Shown: positions 43,293-52,849 of the stretch, piece by piece
How positions within the stretch are numbered: position 1 is the first letter of the stretch
How the letters are laid out: every line of letters starts with the position of its first letter
Assembly: GCA_017792465.1 (NCBI GenBank)
Contig: CP051234.1
Location: 3,628,501-3,692,500, forward strand
Direction of reading: 5' to 3'
From: Filomicrobium sp.
Lineage (GTDB): Bacteria > Pseudomonadota > Alphaproteobacteria > Rhizobiales > Hyphomicrobiaceae
Length of the DNA: 64,000 nucleotides
Notes under the pieces: model-generated
What the model was told of the DNA's origin: nothing
Database searches by the model: none
What the model saw: only the letters and a program-made list of their open reading frames with translations
Translations under genes and position numbers: made by a program

Positions 43293-45359
43293 ATGAAAGT
43301 TCGACTACTTCCTTGGATGATCATTACGGGTGTCATGGGCGCTGTAGTGTCGCCGGTCTCTGCACAGGAGGGTGGTTCTGGCGATACCGTTGTATTGGAA
43401 GGCATCATCGTAACGGGTGAGCTTATTGACAGACCACTCGCGAAGACAGGTACTAGTGCAGTCGTCCTGACAGAAAATGATCTGGAAGAGCGTCCGGGAC
43501 TTGATAGCGTCACCGATGTGCTTGAACAGACCCCTAACCTTAACGTCCTGGCTGGATCAGCCTTTGCCCCGACAGTGCGCGGCGTTGACGGCACGGGACC
43601 CACATTCGCTTTGTTCGCCTATTTCGCAGGAACCAGGCCGCGTTTGAACTACCAAATCGACGGGCGCACAATCAACTACACCGAACTTATCGATGGTGAC
43701 ACTGGCATTTGGGATGTCGATCGCGTTGAGGTCTTGCGTGGACCACAAAGCACGATCACCGGCCGCAATTCCATTGCTGGCACGGTCATTATAGAAACCA
43801 AAGATCCAACTTTCGAACCGGAAGTCGCCGCACAAGTTGCAGGCGGCAACTACGATCGTCGCCGTGTTTCCCTCATGGCGAACACCCCCATTATTAGTGA
43901 TTTGATGGCGGTAAGATTTACGGCTGATTGGGTCGGCTATTCTTCGGCGGTCAACTTTCAACCGTTTCTCGATGTCGACGATCCTGCCGAAAAAACATAC
44001 CTCAATCTGCGCGGAAAGGCACTCATCACGCCAAACATCGGCAAGGATACCAAGTTACTGCTCAGCGTGAATCACAATAGAAACTCAAGGCCGAATTCAG
44101 AGAGGGTTGCGCCGCCCTTCGAGGATCGCATTGCATCTTTCGCCCAGCAACCTGTTCACACAACGACCACCACGAGCTTTGGCAGCGAGTTCTCGACAGC
44201 GCTCAGTGACACGGTCACGCTTGGGGTCAATTCCACATATTCCGATTTCAACCTGGAACGGAATGCCGTGCCTCAGGCTGGTCCAGCGACAATCGATACG
44301 CGGGAGTTCGTGGTCGAGCCGAAAGTCAGCTACAAAGATACTGCGGGATATTCTGCCGTTGCTGGAATCTATGTCCTCAATATAAGGCAGGACGAACTCA
44401 TAAATGTCGTTGTCGATAACAATTTCGATGATCAAACCGACACCGTTGCAGCCTATGCCGAAGGGATTATCCCGCTAGGCAGCCAGTTTGAATTCCTGAT
44501 CGGTGGTCGTTACGAACGCGAAAATCGTTCTCGCGTTGGCGGGGATGCGGGGCCATTTGTTGACGTCAACTATAACAAGACCTTTGAGGCCTTCATGCCG
44601 AAGGCCGCACTTACCTGGCATCAAACAGATACGGTGAGCTGGGGCGTACAGGTCGCTCGCGGCTTCAATGCAGGCGGAGCCGGGGTTGCATTTGGCCCAT
44701 TTTTATTTCCCGTCGAGCCCTACGAATACGATGAAGAATATGTATGGAACTACGAAATTTTTGGACGCCAGTCATTTGCGGGTGGGCGGGTCCGCACGAC
44801 GCAGAATGTTTTCTATTCTGAATATGAGGACATGCAGTTACCTTTTGAAATAGACCCGACCGATGCAAACCCGTTCGATATCCTGATACGTAATTTCGAG
44901 GAAGTGAGAACCTATGGCGCGGAGTTCGGTGTAACGGCGCAAGTGACCGAACGGCTTATGTTGTTTGGCAATCTAGGTCTGCTGCAAACAGAAATCGTCA
45001 AGAGTTCGGAATCATCAGCTCTTGAGGGTAACAAGCTCCAAAGAGCGCCGAATGTCACTGCCAATATCGGTGTGGTTTGGAAAGATGGCAACTGGCGCGC
45101 GGGTGCGTCAGCTCGCTATTCGGATTCCTATTACTCTGACATCGACAATCGTCCGCGCGGCAAGGTCGATCCGTATGTGATCGCCGACGCGGAGTTAGCT
45201 TACGACTTCGGCGGAGCTGAGATATTCGGGTCGGTGAAGAATATCTTCGATCACGATCAGAACATTGCGCTCTTTGCCAATGGAGCGAACCCGGCTCTCG
45301 ACGCGGCTATACGGCAACAGCCTCGAACATTCTGGGTTGGCATCAAGGTGCGAAACTAA
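43293..45359 (+). CDS. TonB-dependent siderophore receptor
   Basis: A 688-residue outer-membrane receptor from ATG 43293 with GAGGG before it. Signal peptide MKVRLLPWMIITGVMGAVVS ending SAQ. The plug domain shows VLEGIIVTGELIDRPL, GLDSVTDVLEQTPNLNVL and VDRVEVLRGPQSTITGRNSI; the barrel follows with many alternating strands and ends NIFDHDQNI ... RTFWVGIKVRN, closing with an aromatic-rich strand. Plug and barrel match ferric-siderophore receptors. Divergent from the AraC regulator and followed by the MFS-SIP fusion, it would bring the ferric siderophore into the periplasm. Confidence 0.92.
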   Translation: MKVRLLPWMIITGVMGAVVSPVSAQEGGSGDTVVLEGIIVTGELIDRPLAKTGTSAVVLTENDLEERPGLDSVTDVLEQTPNLNVLAGSAFAPTVRGVDGTGPTFALFAYFAGTRPRLNYQIDGRTINYTELIDGDTGIWDVDRVEVLRGPQSTITGRNSIAGTVIIETKDPTFEPEVAAQVAGGNYDRRRVSLMANTPIISDLMAVRFTADWVGYSSAVNFQPFLDVDDPAEKTYLNLRGKALITPNIGKDTKLLLSVNHNRNSRPNSERVAPPFEDRIASFAQQPVHTTTTTSFGSEFSTALSDTVTLGVNSTYSDFNLERNAVPQAGPATIDTREFVVEPKVSYKDTAGYSAVAGIYVLNIRQDELINVVVDNNFDDQTDTVAAYAEGIIPLGSQFEFLIGGRYERENRSRVGGDAGPFVDVNYNKTFEAFMPKAALTWHQTDTVSWGVQVARGFNAGGAGVAFGPFLFPVEPYEYDEEYVWNYEIFGRQSFAGGRVRTTQNVFYSEYEDMQLPFEIDPTDANPFDILIRNFEEVRTYGAEFGVTAQVTERLMLFGNLGLLQTEIVKSSESSALEGNKLQRAPNVTANIGVVWKDGNWRAGASARYSDSYYSDIDNRPRGKVDPYVIADAELAYDFGGAEIFGSVKNIFDHDQNIALFANGANPALDAAIRQQPRTFWVGIKVRN

Positions 45360-45575
45360 AGATCAGCTAATCGAGCCAACGTTCCAGGCCGTTCCATCTT
45401 GCAGTGAGCTGGACACAACAATCGATCACAAGGTCCAAAGCTTTCACGGCTCCAATAGCACGCAGTGCGCACAATACGAATGACATTTGTTTCGGCTCGC
45501 AGTACGTGGGCCGAAACGGTCGTTTCAGAAAACCCATGCCGGCCAACCGGGCCGATTTTTTCGTAAGAGGCTTAC

Positions 45576-47831
45576 ATGCGTTGGCGGGTCCTTTCTGTAA
45601 TCGCGGCAATTTACGCAGTCCAGTTCAGCCCGGCGATCTTTGTCTTTATGACGCTGCCGATCATCATGCGCCAGGAAGGTCATTCAGCAACGACCATCGG
45701 GCTGGTGCAATTGGTCGGCATTCCCTACGTCTTTAAATTTCTTTGGGCCCCGTTGATCGATAAGTACCGACTGTGGCGCGATCGGTATAAGTCCTGGATC
45801 GTCGTGCTCTCGGCCATCCACGTGGGTAGCCTCGTTGTCCTGGCTTGGCTGGATCCTTCAGGCTCGATTACTCCACTTTTTATAGTCCTATTCATCGCGA
45901 TACTCGCGGTGAGCACGCAGGACATTGCTGTCGACGCACTAACAATCTCGCTCTTGCGGCCTGAAGAGCGGACCATGGGGGCTAGTTTCCAGAACTTTGG
46001 CATGTACCTGGGTGCAGTGGTTGGAGGGTTTGGGTTTCTAAATATTTACGGCATGGTGGGTTGGACCGCCGCCCTTCTAATGCAGGCTGCTTTGTTCGCA
46101 ACGCCGCTCCTGGCCTTGCTCCTCGTCGCGGAACCGACGCGCGCGCGCGGACTGCCCCCAGTGAACCTCCGCAACGTCTTACGCTTCTTCACGCAGCCTG
46201 GGATTACTCCTTGGCTTGCAATCCTGGGCACCATGCGCCTGCCTCTCATCATGACAACGCTACCTGTGCGATTGATGTTGGTCGATCAGGGCATGTCGAC
46301 GGAAGAAATCGCTCTTTGGGTCGGCCTATTTGCGATGTGTGCGGCGGGCGGCGTCTCGCTCTTCCTCAGTCCTTTGATGCGGAAACTGGCAAGGGTTCAG
46401 GCAATCTATCTGGTCGGGTCGGTCAACGTTGCCGTTTTGGCCGCGATCTGTCTTCTCGCAATACTCCGACCGAATGAAATCCATTTTGCGATCGTCATGG
46501 CTTGGGCAGCTGTGGCACTTACCGATGTCGTCTTGTTCCGTGGCGCGATGGATAAAGTCCGGCCTGAACTGCCTGGCTTCGATTTCTCAGTTCAGGTTGC
46601 AATATTGACGCTTCTACCGATCCTGACCAATCCCATCACCGGCCTCGCAATCGATACCCAGGGCCACATGCCGGTATTCTTTGCTGCACTCGTTCTTGCT
46701 CTTTTACCCCTCGCAATCCTTCACATCTGGATAGTCCCATCGCGCGCGTCTGCTGTGGAACCCAATGGTGAGGCGGTGATTTCAACTGCAACGGTTTCTA
46801 CCAAAAATGCATTTGCCCTTCTGGAAAAATGTGACGTTGAATTTACCGAACACGGCGTGAATTGTAGTCGGCCGAAGCAGAATTTCCTTTTGATAGAGGA
46901 AATGGGCTGCAAGGTGGAGATGAAGGCTGTCAATGATAGTCTTGATATTCGCATCGAAACTCCGACCGAAAATTTCATGACTTTCATACGAGACGAGATT
47001 GTCGAACACTTGGGAGAAATCGACCCTAAAGCGGTCGAACATCTGCGATGGTCTGGTGGTATTAAAGTCGGTGAGCTGCCTTCTAATTTCCGAATATTGA
47101 GGGCCTCTCGGAGACAGGAGATCTTCCCCGGCTTAATCCGCGTGACATTGTCCGGCATCGACGTCGAAGCGCTAACGCGCGATGGCATTCACATCAAGAT
47201 AATGATGCCGGAGGTGCGCGGCCGTTCGCCGGTCTGGCCGGTGATCGGAGAGAATGGCGGCATCTCCTGGCCACAGGGCGACGATAAGCTCCACGCCCGT
47301 TTCGTTACGATCCGGAAGATTCGCCTCGATGAAAGAGAAATTGACGTCGACGTTGCTCATCATGACGGCGGACTTATTTCCAACTGGGCAGTGCTGGAGG
47401 GCGATCATCAGGAGGTCGGTGTTATGGGCCCCGGGGGTGACCTGAAACTGCCCGGAACCGAGAATGTCGTCCTTGCCGCTGATTACACCGGCTTGCCTGC
47501 CATTGCGCGGCTTATTGAAAACACCGCGGGAGAAATTTCGGGTCACTTATTTGCTGCCGCTCCGTCCATAGAGGCGCTCGTCGACTACCTTCCGCCATCA
47601 GGCCTCAAGGTCACTGCAGTGGACCCAGATGTCTTTTCCGACAAGATCGCCGAGATGATCCGAAATTGTACGGATAGCACCGTGTCGTATGCCTGGTTTG
47701 CCGGCGAATTCAGTGCGGCCCAGGCCGCACGTTCGGTTTTCAAAAATGAATTCGGTTTGGCGCGAGACCAGCAGCTCAGCGTTGCTTATTGGAGGAAGGG
47801 TGAGCCCGGGCACAGTTCTCGTTCAGCGTAA
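45576..47831 (+). CDS. Fusion: RhtX-like MFS siderophore permease + DUF2218 + siderophore-interacting protein
   Basis: A 751-residue single frame. Residues 1-390 form an MFS/AmpG-like permease of about 12 helices resembling RhtX/FptX siderophore importers (LVQLVGIPYVFKFLWAPLID, STQDIAVDALTISLLRPEER). Residues about 403-495 match DUF2218 (VEFTEHGV, an alpha+beta domain often attached to SIP). Residues about 505-740 match the ViuB/SIP flavin reductase: ARFVTIRKIRLDEREIDVDV, where the RxYTxR flavin motif has Phe for Tyr, then DYTGLPAIARLIE and YAWFAGEFSAAQAARSVF. The fusion would couple import of ferric siderophore to iron reduction in the cytoplasm. Follows the TonB receptor gene after 216 bases. 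Confidence 0.88.
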   Translation: MRWRVLSVIAAIYAVQFSPAIFVFMTLPIIMRQEGHSATTIGLVQLVGIPYVFKFLWAPLIDKYRLWRDRYKSWIVVLSAIHVGSLVVLAWLDPSGSITPLFIVLFIAILAVSTQDIAVDALTISLLRPEERTMGASFQNFGMYLGAVVGGFGFLNIYGMVGWTAALLMQAALFATPLLALLLVAEPTRARGLPPVNLRNVLRFFTQPGITPWLAILGTMRLPLIMTTLPVRLMLVDQGMSTEEIALWVGLFAMCAAGGVSLFLSPLMRKLARVQAIYLVGSVNVAVLAAICLLAILRPNEIHFAIVMAWAAVALTDVVLFRGAMDKVRPELPGFDFSVQVAILTLLPILTNPITGLAIDTQGHMPVFFAALVLALLPLAILHIWIVPSRASAVEPNGEAVISTATVSTKNAFALLEKCDVEFTEHGVNCSRPKQNFLLIEEMGCKVEMKAVNDSLDIRIETPTENFMTFIRDEIVEHLGEIDPKAVEHLRWSGGIKVGELPSNFRILRASRRQEIFPGLIRVTLSGIDVEALTRDGIHIKIMMPEVRGRSPVWPVIGENGGISWPQGDDKLHARFVTIRKIRLDEREIDVDVAHHDGGLISNWAVLEGDHQEVGVMGPGGDLKLPGTENVVLAADYTGLPAIARLIENTAGEISGHLFAAAPSIEALVDYLPPSGLKVTAVDPDVFSDKIAEMIRNCTDSTVSYAWFAGEFSAAQAARSVFKNEFGLARDQQLSVAYWRKGEPGHSSRSA

Positions 47832-48273
47832 TACGATAGCATTTTTGATCGCCAAGACATCGCAAGGAAGATGTGACTGAGCGTTGTCGCACAACATCCC
47901 CTGTCGCCGAATGCGGACGTTGGTTTGCAGACTTTTCGGAACATCAATGTTGTCTGCTTGGGGTCAACCTGAGACGTCAAGATAAGCGCTCGGCATGCCC
48001 GGCCGTGCCTCGAGAACGGACATCGCTGCCGCCGACGGCCGGATCTCACCTGATAACGCACATTTTCCAGCATCCATCTGAAGTCAGCATGGGGGCCACC
48101 AGCGGTCGTCGGGATGATGCAAAGTTCAGTTTTCCGACAGCGCAAACGCGAATTGTTCGCAATCGCGGCGCCTGTGGCAGGCAGGACACTTTCTGATTTT
48201 TATCAGTCGTGTGGGAGCTTTGCACAAAGGTTTTGCTATTGCCGCTGATTGTTCGGTGTGGACATATCGAGGG
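47832..48273. other. Intergenic region, decayed repeat-like sequence
   Basis: No gene is supported. The segment near 47900-48080 holds scattered pieces (GCGGACGTTGG, GGGGTCAACCTGAGACG, AACGGACATCGC) that resemble decayed intergenic repeats of rhizobia-like genomes. It could not be aligned confidently to copies A and B. Confidence 0.35.
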
Positions 48274-48711
48274 ATGGTTGGATTTTGGCACAATGCGAAA
48301 CGGCACAGGAAATGGCATCGCCAAGTGGCGGCGATTGCTGTCGTTGCGCTATTGCTGCGTGCATTCGTGCCCACTGGCTATATGTTCAGCGTCGACGTGG
48401 ATACCAGCGGTGCAGAGCATCTGACGGTCGTCATCTGTACCGGGCAAGGCAGCAAAACCGTCAGCCTCGATGTTGGTACGTCAGATGGTGAAAGGCAGCC
48501 GTCTCAGGGGGACTCGCCAGACGGCAGTTCCGGTTCATCCTGCCCGTTTTCTTTGAGCGTTCACGCTACGCCGCTGCTCGCCGGCATCGCTTCCGACTGG
48601 CCGTTTACCGTACTGATGGGCCGGATTGTCATTCCGACACCGCGCCTCTTACTAGCCCGCGTCCCTGTGGGGCCCGCCGTTGGCTCCCGGGCTCCGCCCA
48701 CACTCTCCTAA
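48274..48711 (+). CDS. DUF2946-like protein
   Basis: A 145-residue protein from ATG 48274, with GAGGG just before it; the frame is also open from 48211. One hydrophobic helix (VAAIAVVALLLRAFVPTGYM) carries the DUF2946 mark LRAFVPTGYM, then LTVVICTG with its conserved cysteine and a later SCPFSLSVHA. These proteins are common next to TonB receptors and PepSY membrane proteins in iron or copper loci, where their role is unknown. Here it stands 81 bases before a TonB receptor, supporting that association. Confidence 0.72.
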   Translation: MVGFWHNAKRHRKWHRQVAAIAVVALLLRAFVPTGYMFSVDVDTSGAEHLTVVICTGQGSKTVSLDVGTSDGERQPSQGDSPDGSSGSSCPFSLSVHATPLLAGIASDWPFTVLMGRIVIPTPRLLLARVPVGPAVGSRAPPTLS

Positions 48712-48792
48712 ATCGCTGCACGACTTTGAGTTGGCCAGACTGATGCTGCGGCAACCGTCTGGTCCTGCGTCCGATCCAGGAGAGTTCCTTCA

Positions 48793-51087
48793 ATGTCCCA
48801 TTTACAGCCCCGCACTGCGCGTGCGGTCCACTTCGCATTGCTGATCGCGTCCGGGCTTCCGCTCATCGCGCCGGCTAAAGCGGTCGCGCAATCTTCAACG
48901 CCGTTGCCGCCGATTTATATCGATGGCGCCAGCGGATCTCCACCACCAGAGGGGGGAGGAGCGCCGCCATCTGCCGCAACCGAACCTGAGCAGGCTCTGC
49001 GTACACTCCCTGCAGCATCAGCCGCGGCAGCAGCCGCGAAGCTGGAGCTCAAAAATACCACCGGTAGTGCGCTCAATCTCACACCACGCGAAACACCAGC
49101 AACGGTGGAAATCGTCTCCCAAAAGGACATCGAGGAGCGGGGCGCGCGTGGACTGGTCGATGTCATGCGCTTGGTGCCAGGCGTCGTCGTCAGCAACAAT
49201 CCTGGTGAAGTTGGGACAACGGTGACCCGCGGTTTCCAGAAGGCAACCGGCTATTCGGTGGACGGATCGCGTGTCGCTGATCCGGTGTTCCTGCCGAGAG
49301 ACTTCAGTTCGTTTCATTTCGACCGGGTGGAAGTCCTCAAGGGGCCCGCGTCGGTCGTATCCGGCACAAGCGGACTAGCCGGTTCGTTCAACATCGTGAC
49401 CAAGCAGGCCACTACCGAGCGCACGTTCGGTGAGGCCATGATCAGTTACGGAAGCTTTGGGACGCTGGAAACTGGCGTTGGTTTTAATGCCGCCATCAGT
49501 CCTCAAGCCGCCGTACGCTCGACGCTGACGTTCTCGAATTCAGACGGCTACATCGACGACACCCCGTCTGAGAAATACGGCATCACCAGTAATGTCTTGC
49601 TGAAGCCGACCGACGATCTGAAAATCACGGCGTCGATCGATTACTTCAAGGACGACTTGTCGCCCTATTACGGCACGCCCCTGATCCAGAGGAGCGTCGC
49701 GCGCGATCCGACCGACGTCGTATCGAGTTCCGACGGTCTCGTGCTCGATAAAGGCAATCGCTACAAGAACTACGACTTCCTGGATTCGATCATGACTTCG
49801 GAGAGCGTCTGGCTGCGCGGAGCGGCCGACTATCGTCTTTCCGAGCAATGGAAGATCAGGAACGAGATCAGCTACTACACAGCAGACCGGCTCTGGCGCG
49901 GCTCCGACTATTATTCCTACACTACTGACACATCGTCATCCACGCCGATGCCTGCGATCTATCGCGGGATCACTCTTATCTCGCACGATCACGAGTTCTG
50001 GTCTGACCGGCTAACGGCGAGTTTCGACGGCGTGGTGGGTGGACTGAGAAATCGCTTTACGGCAGGCGTTGAATATTTGGAGACGAGTTTCGGCACCAAT
50101 CGCCATTTCGGAGATGCTCCGCTCGTCGACATATTCAACCCAGACCGGGGAACTTATCCCGCAGAGACTATTCCGCCATTCTATTCTCTCACCTACCAGA
50201 CGTCATCTCACGTCACCAAGGCGGCCTTTGCGGAGCATGCTATCAACCTCACCCCAAACTGGCTTGTGGCAGCCGGTATCCGCCGCGAGACGATCGAGCT
50301 TGAACGCAGCGTTCTCAACAAGACGACAGGCAACACTGAAGTTTTCGGCAACGATTTGAGCAGCACGACTTGGCGCGTCGGTTCGACTTACGAGGTGGTC
50401 CCCGGCACGACGATCTATGGTCAGTACGCCACGGCGGTCACGCCCGTTTCAGCACTCTTGCTTGCGAGTTTTTCAAACTCGCAGTTTGACCTGACGACCG
50501 GCAATTCAGTGGAGTTTGGCGTCAAGTCGACTATGTTTGGTGGTCGCGCGACCACGACGGCCTCGATCTACCAGATCGAGCAGGACAACGTCGTCACGCG
50601 TGACCCTTCGGACCCAACGGTTTCTATCCAAGGTGGCAGTCAGAGGTCCCGCGGCATCGAACTCGAAACCGCGGTGTCTCTGACAGACCGGTGGCATCTC
50701 AGTCTCTCGGGCACACTTATCGACGCGGAATTCACCGAACTTTTCAATCGCTCCGGCGAGAGCCTGGCGGGCAATCGCCCAGTCAATGCGGTGCCGTGGG
50801 CATGGCACGCCATGATGACTTACCGCCTCGAAGCTTTGCCCGTGACCATTGGGGCGCAGCTCACCGGAACTGGTCCGTTCTATACGAGTACCGCCAACCT
50901 TTACGAGGCTGAAGCGCGGACGGTCTTGGACGCCTGGGTCTCGTTCGATGTCGGACAAGGTACTCTGCGGGTTCGCGGGCGCAACCTGACGGATGAGTTT
51001 TACGTCGAAGGGGCCGACTACAGCGAAACGTCGCTCTACGTTGCGCCGCCGCGCAGCTTCGACGTGAGCTACAGCATCAAATGGTAA
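48793..51087 (+). CDS. TonB-dependent siderophore receptor, FhuE/FpvA-like
   Basis: A 764-residue receptor. Signal peptide MSHLQPRTARAVHFALLIAS ending KAVAQ; then a proline- and alanine-rich linker to about residue 90. The plug reads TPRETPATVEIVSQKDIEER, DVMRLVPGVVVSNNPGEVGT, RGFQKATGYSVDGSRVADPV and FDRVEVLKGPASVVSGTSGL. The barrel has ELETAVSLTDRWHLSLSGTL and ends GADYSETSLYVAPPRSFDVS followed by a terminal tryptophan. This is the siderophore type (TIGR01783-like layout). It is followed by a PepSY membrane reductase, a pairing seen in FoxA/FoxB and similar systems. No extracytoplasmic sigma gene is near. Confidence 0.92.
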   Translation: MSHLQPRTARAVHFALLIASGLPLIAPAKAVAQSSTPLPPIYIDGASGSPPPEGGGAPPSAATEPEQALRTLPAASAAAAAAKLELKNTTGSALNLTPRETPATVEIVSQKDIEERGARGLVDVMRLVPGVVVSNNPGEVGTTVTRGFQKATGYSVDGSRVADPVFLPRDFSSFHFDRVEVLKGPASVVSGTSGLAGSFNIVTKQATTERTFGEAMISYGSFGTLETGVGFNAAISPQAAVRSTLTFSNSDGYIDDTPSEKYGITSNVLLKPTDDLKITASIDYFKDDLSPYYGTPLIQRSVARDPTDVVSSSDGLVLDKGNRYKNYDFLDSIMTSESVWLRGAADYRLSEQWKIRNEISYYTADRLWRGSDYYSYTTDTSSSTPMPAIYRGITLISHDHEFWSDRLTASFDGVVGGLRNRFTAGVEYLETSFGTNRHFGDAPLVDIFNPDRGTYPAETIPPFYSLTYQTSSHVTKAAFAEHAINLTPNWLVAAGIRRETIELERSVLNKTTGNTEVFGNDLSSTTWRVGSTYEVVPGTTIYGQYATAVTPVSALLLASFSNSQFDLTTGNSVEFGVKSTMFGGRATTTASIYQIEQDNVVTRDPSDPTVSIQGGSQRSRGIELETAVSLTDRWHLSLSGTLIDAEFTELFNRSGESLAGNRPVNAVPWAWHAMMTYRLEALPVTIGAQLTGTGPFYTSTANLYEAEARTVLDAWVSFDVGQGTLRVRGRNLTDEFYVEGADYSETSLYVAPPRSFDVSYSIKW

Positions 51088-51095
51088 TCGGCTCA

Positions 51096-51128
51096 ATGGC
51101 GGCCTGCCGAAGTGCGGGCCGCCGCCAT
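51096..51128 (+). promoter_or_regulatory. Stem-loop between TonB receptor and PepSY gene
   Basis: ATGGCGGC (51096-51103) pairs perfectly with GCCGCCAT (51121-51128). No T-run follows, so it is more likely an mRNA processing or attenuating structure inside the operon than a terminator. Confidence 0.4.
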
Positions 51129-51151
51129 CAGATCGGGAAGGTTACGGCACA

Positions 51152-52537
51152 ATGAGCGAAACGCACATGGCGCTCTATCGCACTGTCTGGCGCTGGCATT
51201 TCTATGCCGGTATCTTCGTGGCACCGTTCTTGTTTATTCTCGCCGTTAGCGGAGCGATCTATCTGTTCAACGACGAGATCAACGACGCACTGCACGCAGA
51301 CAAACGCTTCGCCGTGTCCTCAGGCGCGCACCAGCCGCTGAGCAAGATTGCCGCCGGCGCACTTGAGGGATTTCCCGGCGGTAAAGTTACCCGCATCGAC
51401 TCTCCGACGCACGAGGGGCGTACCTATCAGGTGTTCGTGACACCTTCGGCCGGCGAGCCAGTGCGGGTGTTCGTCGATCCTGCATCAGCCAAGGCGCAAG
51501 GATCGTACATCTACAAGTGGACCCTGATCGGATTATCGGATCGACTGCACGGTTCGCTGATGATGGGCGACGTTGGTGACGCTATCGTCGAGATCGCAGC
51601 GTGTTGGGGGCTGATCCTTGTCGTCACCGGCCTCTACCTTTGGTGGCCGCGCGGGAGCGTGCGCCTGAGACAGGCCGTGCTTCCGAAGCTCAATGCGCAA
51701 GGGCGACCGTTCTGGAAGTCCCTGCATGCCACGACTGGCTTCTGGTCTGCGTTCCTCGTCATTTTTCTCATTATATCCGGACTACCGTGGGCGACTGTTT
51801 GGGGCGGCATGATCCGCCAAGTGACTGAAGCAGCCGGTATCGGCTACCCGGCAAGCGTCCGTTCCCATGGTGCTCCCGTCAGTGCTTCGCTCAAGGTGAA
51901 AGATGTCGCCAACGGCGCAGCACCTTGGACCGTGGAAACCATGCCGGCACCGCTATCTGATCCTCATGCCGGGCATTCCACGGGAAGCGTCAGTTCGGCG
52001 CAGTCCGCCGGTGTAGCGATCGATCTCGATCAGGTGGCAGCTGTTATTGCAGCCAAAGGGATGGTCGCCCCCTACCGGCTGGCCTTTCCGGCGGATGCGT
52101 CAGGTGTCTACTCAGCCTATACGTACCCCGATCAACCCGAGGGTCAGCGTTCCCTCTACATCGACCAGTACAGTGGAAATGTCATTCGCGATGTCGCCTT
52201 CAAGGACTATGGCATTGCGGCCAAGGCCATCGAACTCGGCGTGCAACTGCATATGGGGAACTATTTCGGCTGGCTGAACCAGGTCGTGATGCTCCTTCCG
52301 TGCATCGGCATCGTCGTACTGTCGATTACAGGGCCATATATGTGGTGGCAAAGACGGCCGAAAGGCAAGCTGGGTGCGCCAGCGACAACAGAGCCAACGA
52401 CGTTGCGTACCTTTGCACTGATGACGCTTGCCATGGCAGCGATCTTCCCGCTCGCCGGAGCTTCGCTCATGATCGTGGGAGCGATTGACGCGCTGGTTGC
52501 AATGCTTGTGGGACGATGGGGTGCTCAACGCGTCTGA
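51152..52537 (+). CDS. PepSY-associated membrane reductase, FoxB-like
   Basis: A 461-residue membrane protein. It opens YRTVWRWHFYAGIFVAPFLF with the conserved histidine (HFYAG), then a large periplasmic PepSY part (about 55-125), WTLIGLSDRLHGSLMMGDVG with paired His, a further helix with LWWPRG, HATTGFWSAFLVIFLIISG, a second PepSY part and LHMGNYFGWLNQVVMLLPCI near the C-terminus followed by PYMWWQRRPKGK. Such four-helix PepSY proteins bind haem and reduce ferric siderophores in the periplasm. It lies 65 bases downstream of a TonB receptor, giving a second iron system distinct from the fusion at 45576. Confidence 0.9.
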   Translation: MSETHMALYRTVWRWHFYAGIFVAPFLFILAVSGAIYLFNDEINDALHADKRFAVSSGAHQPLSKIAAGALEGFPGGKVTRIDSPTHEGRTYQVFVTPSAGEPVRVFVDPASAKAQGSYIYKWTLIGLSDRLHGSLMMGDVGDAIVEIAACWGLILVVTGLYLWWPRGSVRLRQAVLPKLNAQGRPFWKSLHATTGFWSAFLVIFLIISGLPWATVWGGMIRQVTEAAGIGYPASVRSHGAPVSASLKVKDVANGAAPWTVETMPAPLSDPHAGHSTGSVSSAQSAGVAIDLDQVAAVIAAKGMVAPYRLAFPADASGVYSAYTYPDQPEGQRSLYIDQYSGNVIRDVAFKDYGIAAKAIELGVQLHMGNYFGWLNQVVMLLPCIGIVVLSITGPYMWWQRRPKGKLGAPATTEPTTLRTFALMTLAMAAIFPLAGASLMIVGAIDALVAMLVGRWGAQRV

Positions 52538-52849
52538 GCCGCTGCCGCGCCACGGGTAAAGATCAGTGCTCTGACCTGAGGCCGGAAACAATTCGCGTGT
52601 TGTTGCGCACAAAGTCGCACGTCGGTTTGGTTTTCAGCTTCCTGTCAGGTGAAGGTGCGAGGCCGCCAATCGAACATGCCGGAATAGCCCGGCACAGCGA
52701 TTGGAGGGTGCATAGATATGGCAGCAATCAATGCTCGCACGAGCCGCCGCAATTCCTGCTCGATGTTGGACACGCGATCGGCTTGTGTGGAAGCCGCAAA
52801 CGTCGTGCGCAATCTACTTGAGAATGCCCTTCTGCATGGCGTGCCGTAG
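52538..52849 (+). pseudogene. Histidine-kinase remnant within intergenic scar
   Basis: The frame 52763-52849 ends VVRNLLENALLHGVP before TAG, an N-box of a kinase ATP domain. Everything before and after is missing, and the rest of 52538-52762 holds no gene. It abuts the truncated cytochrome frame at 52850, so a deletion or recombination junction lies near 52849. Confidence 0.5.
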
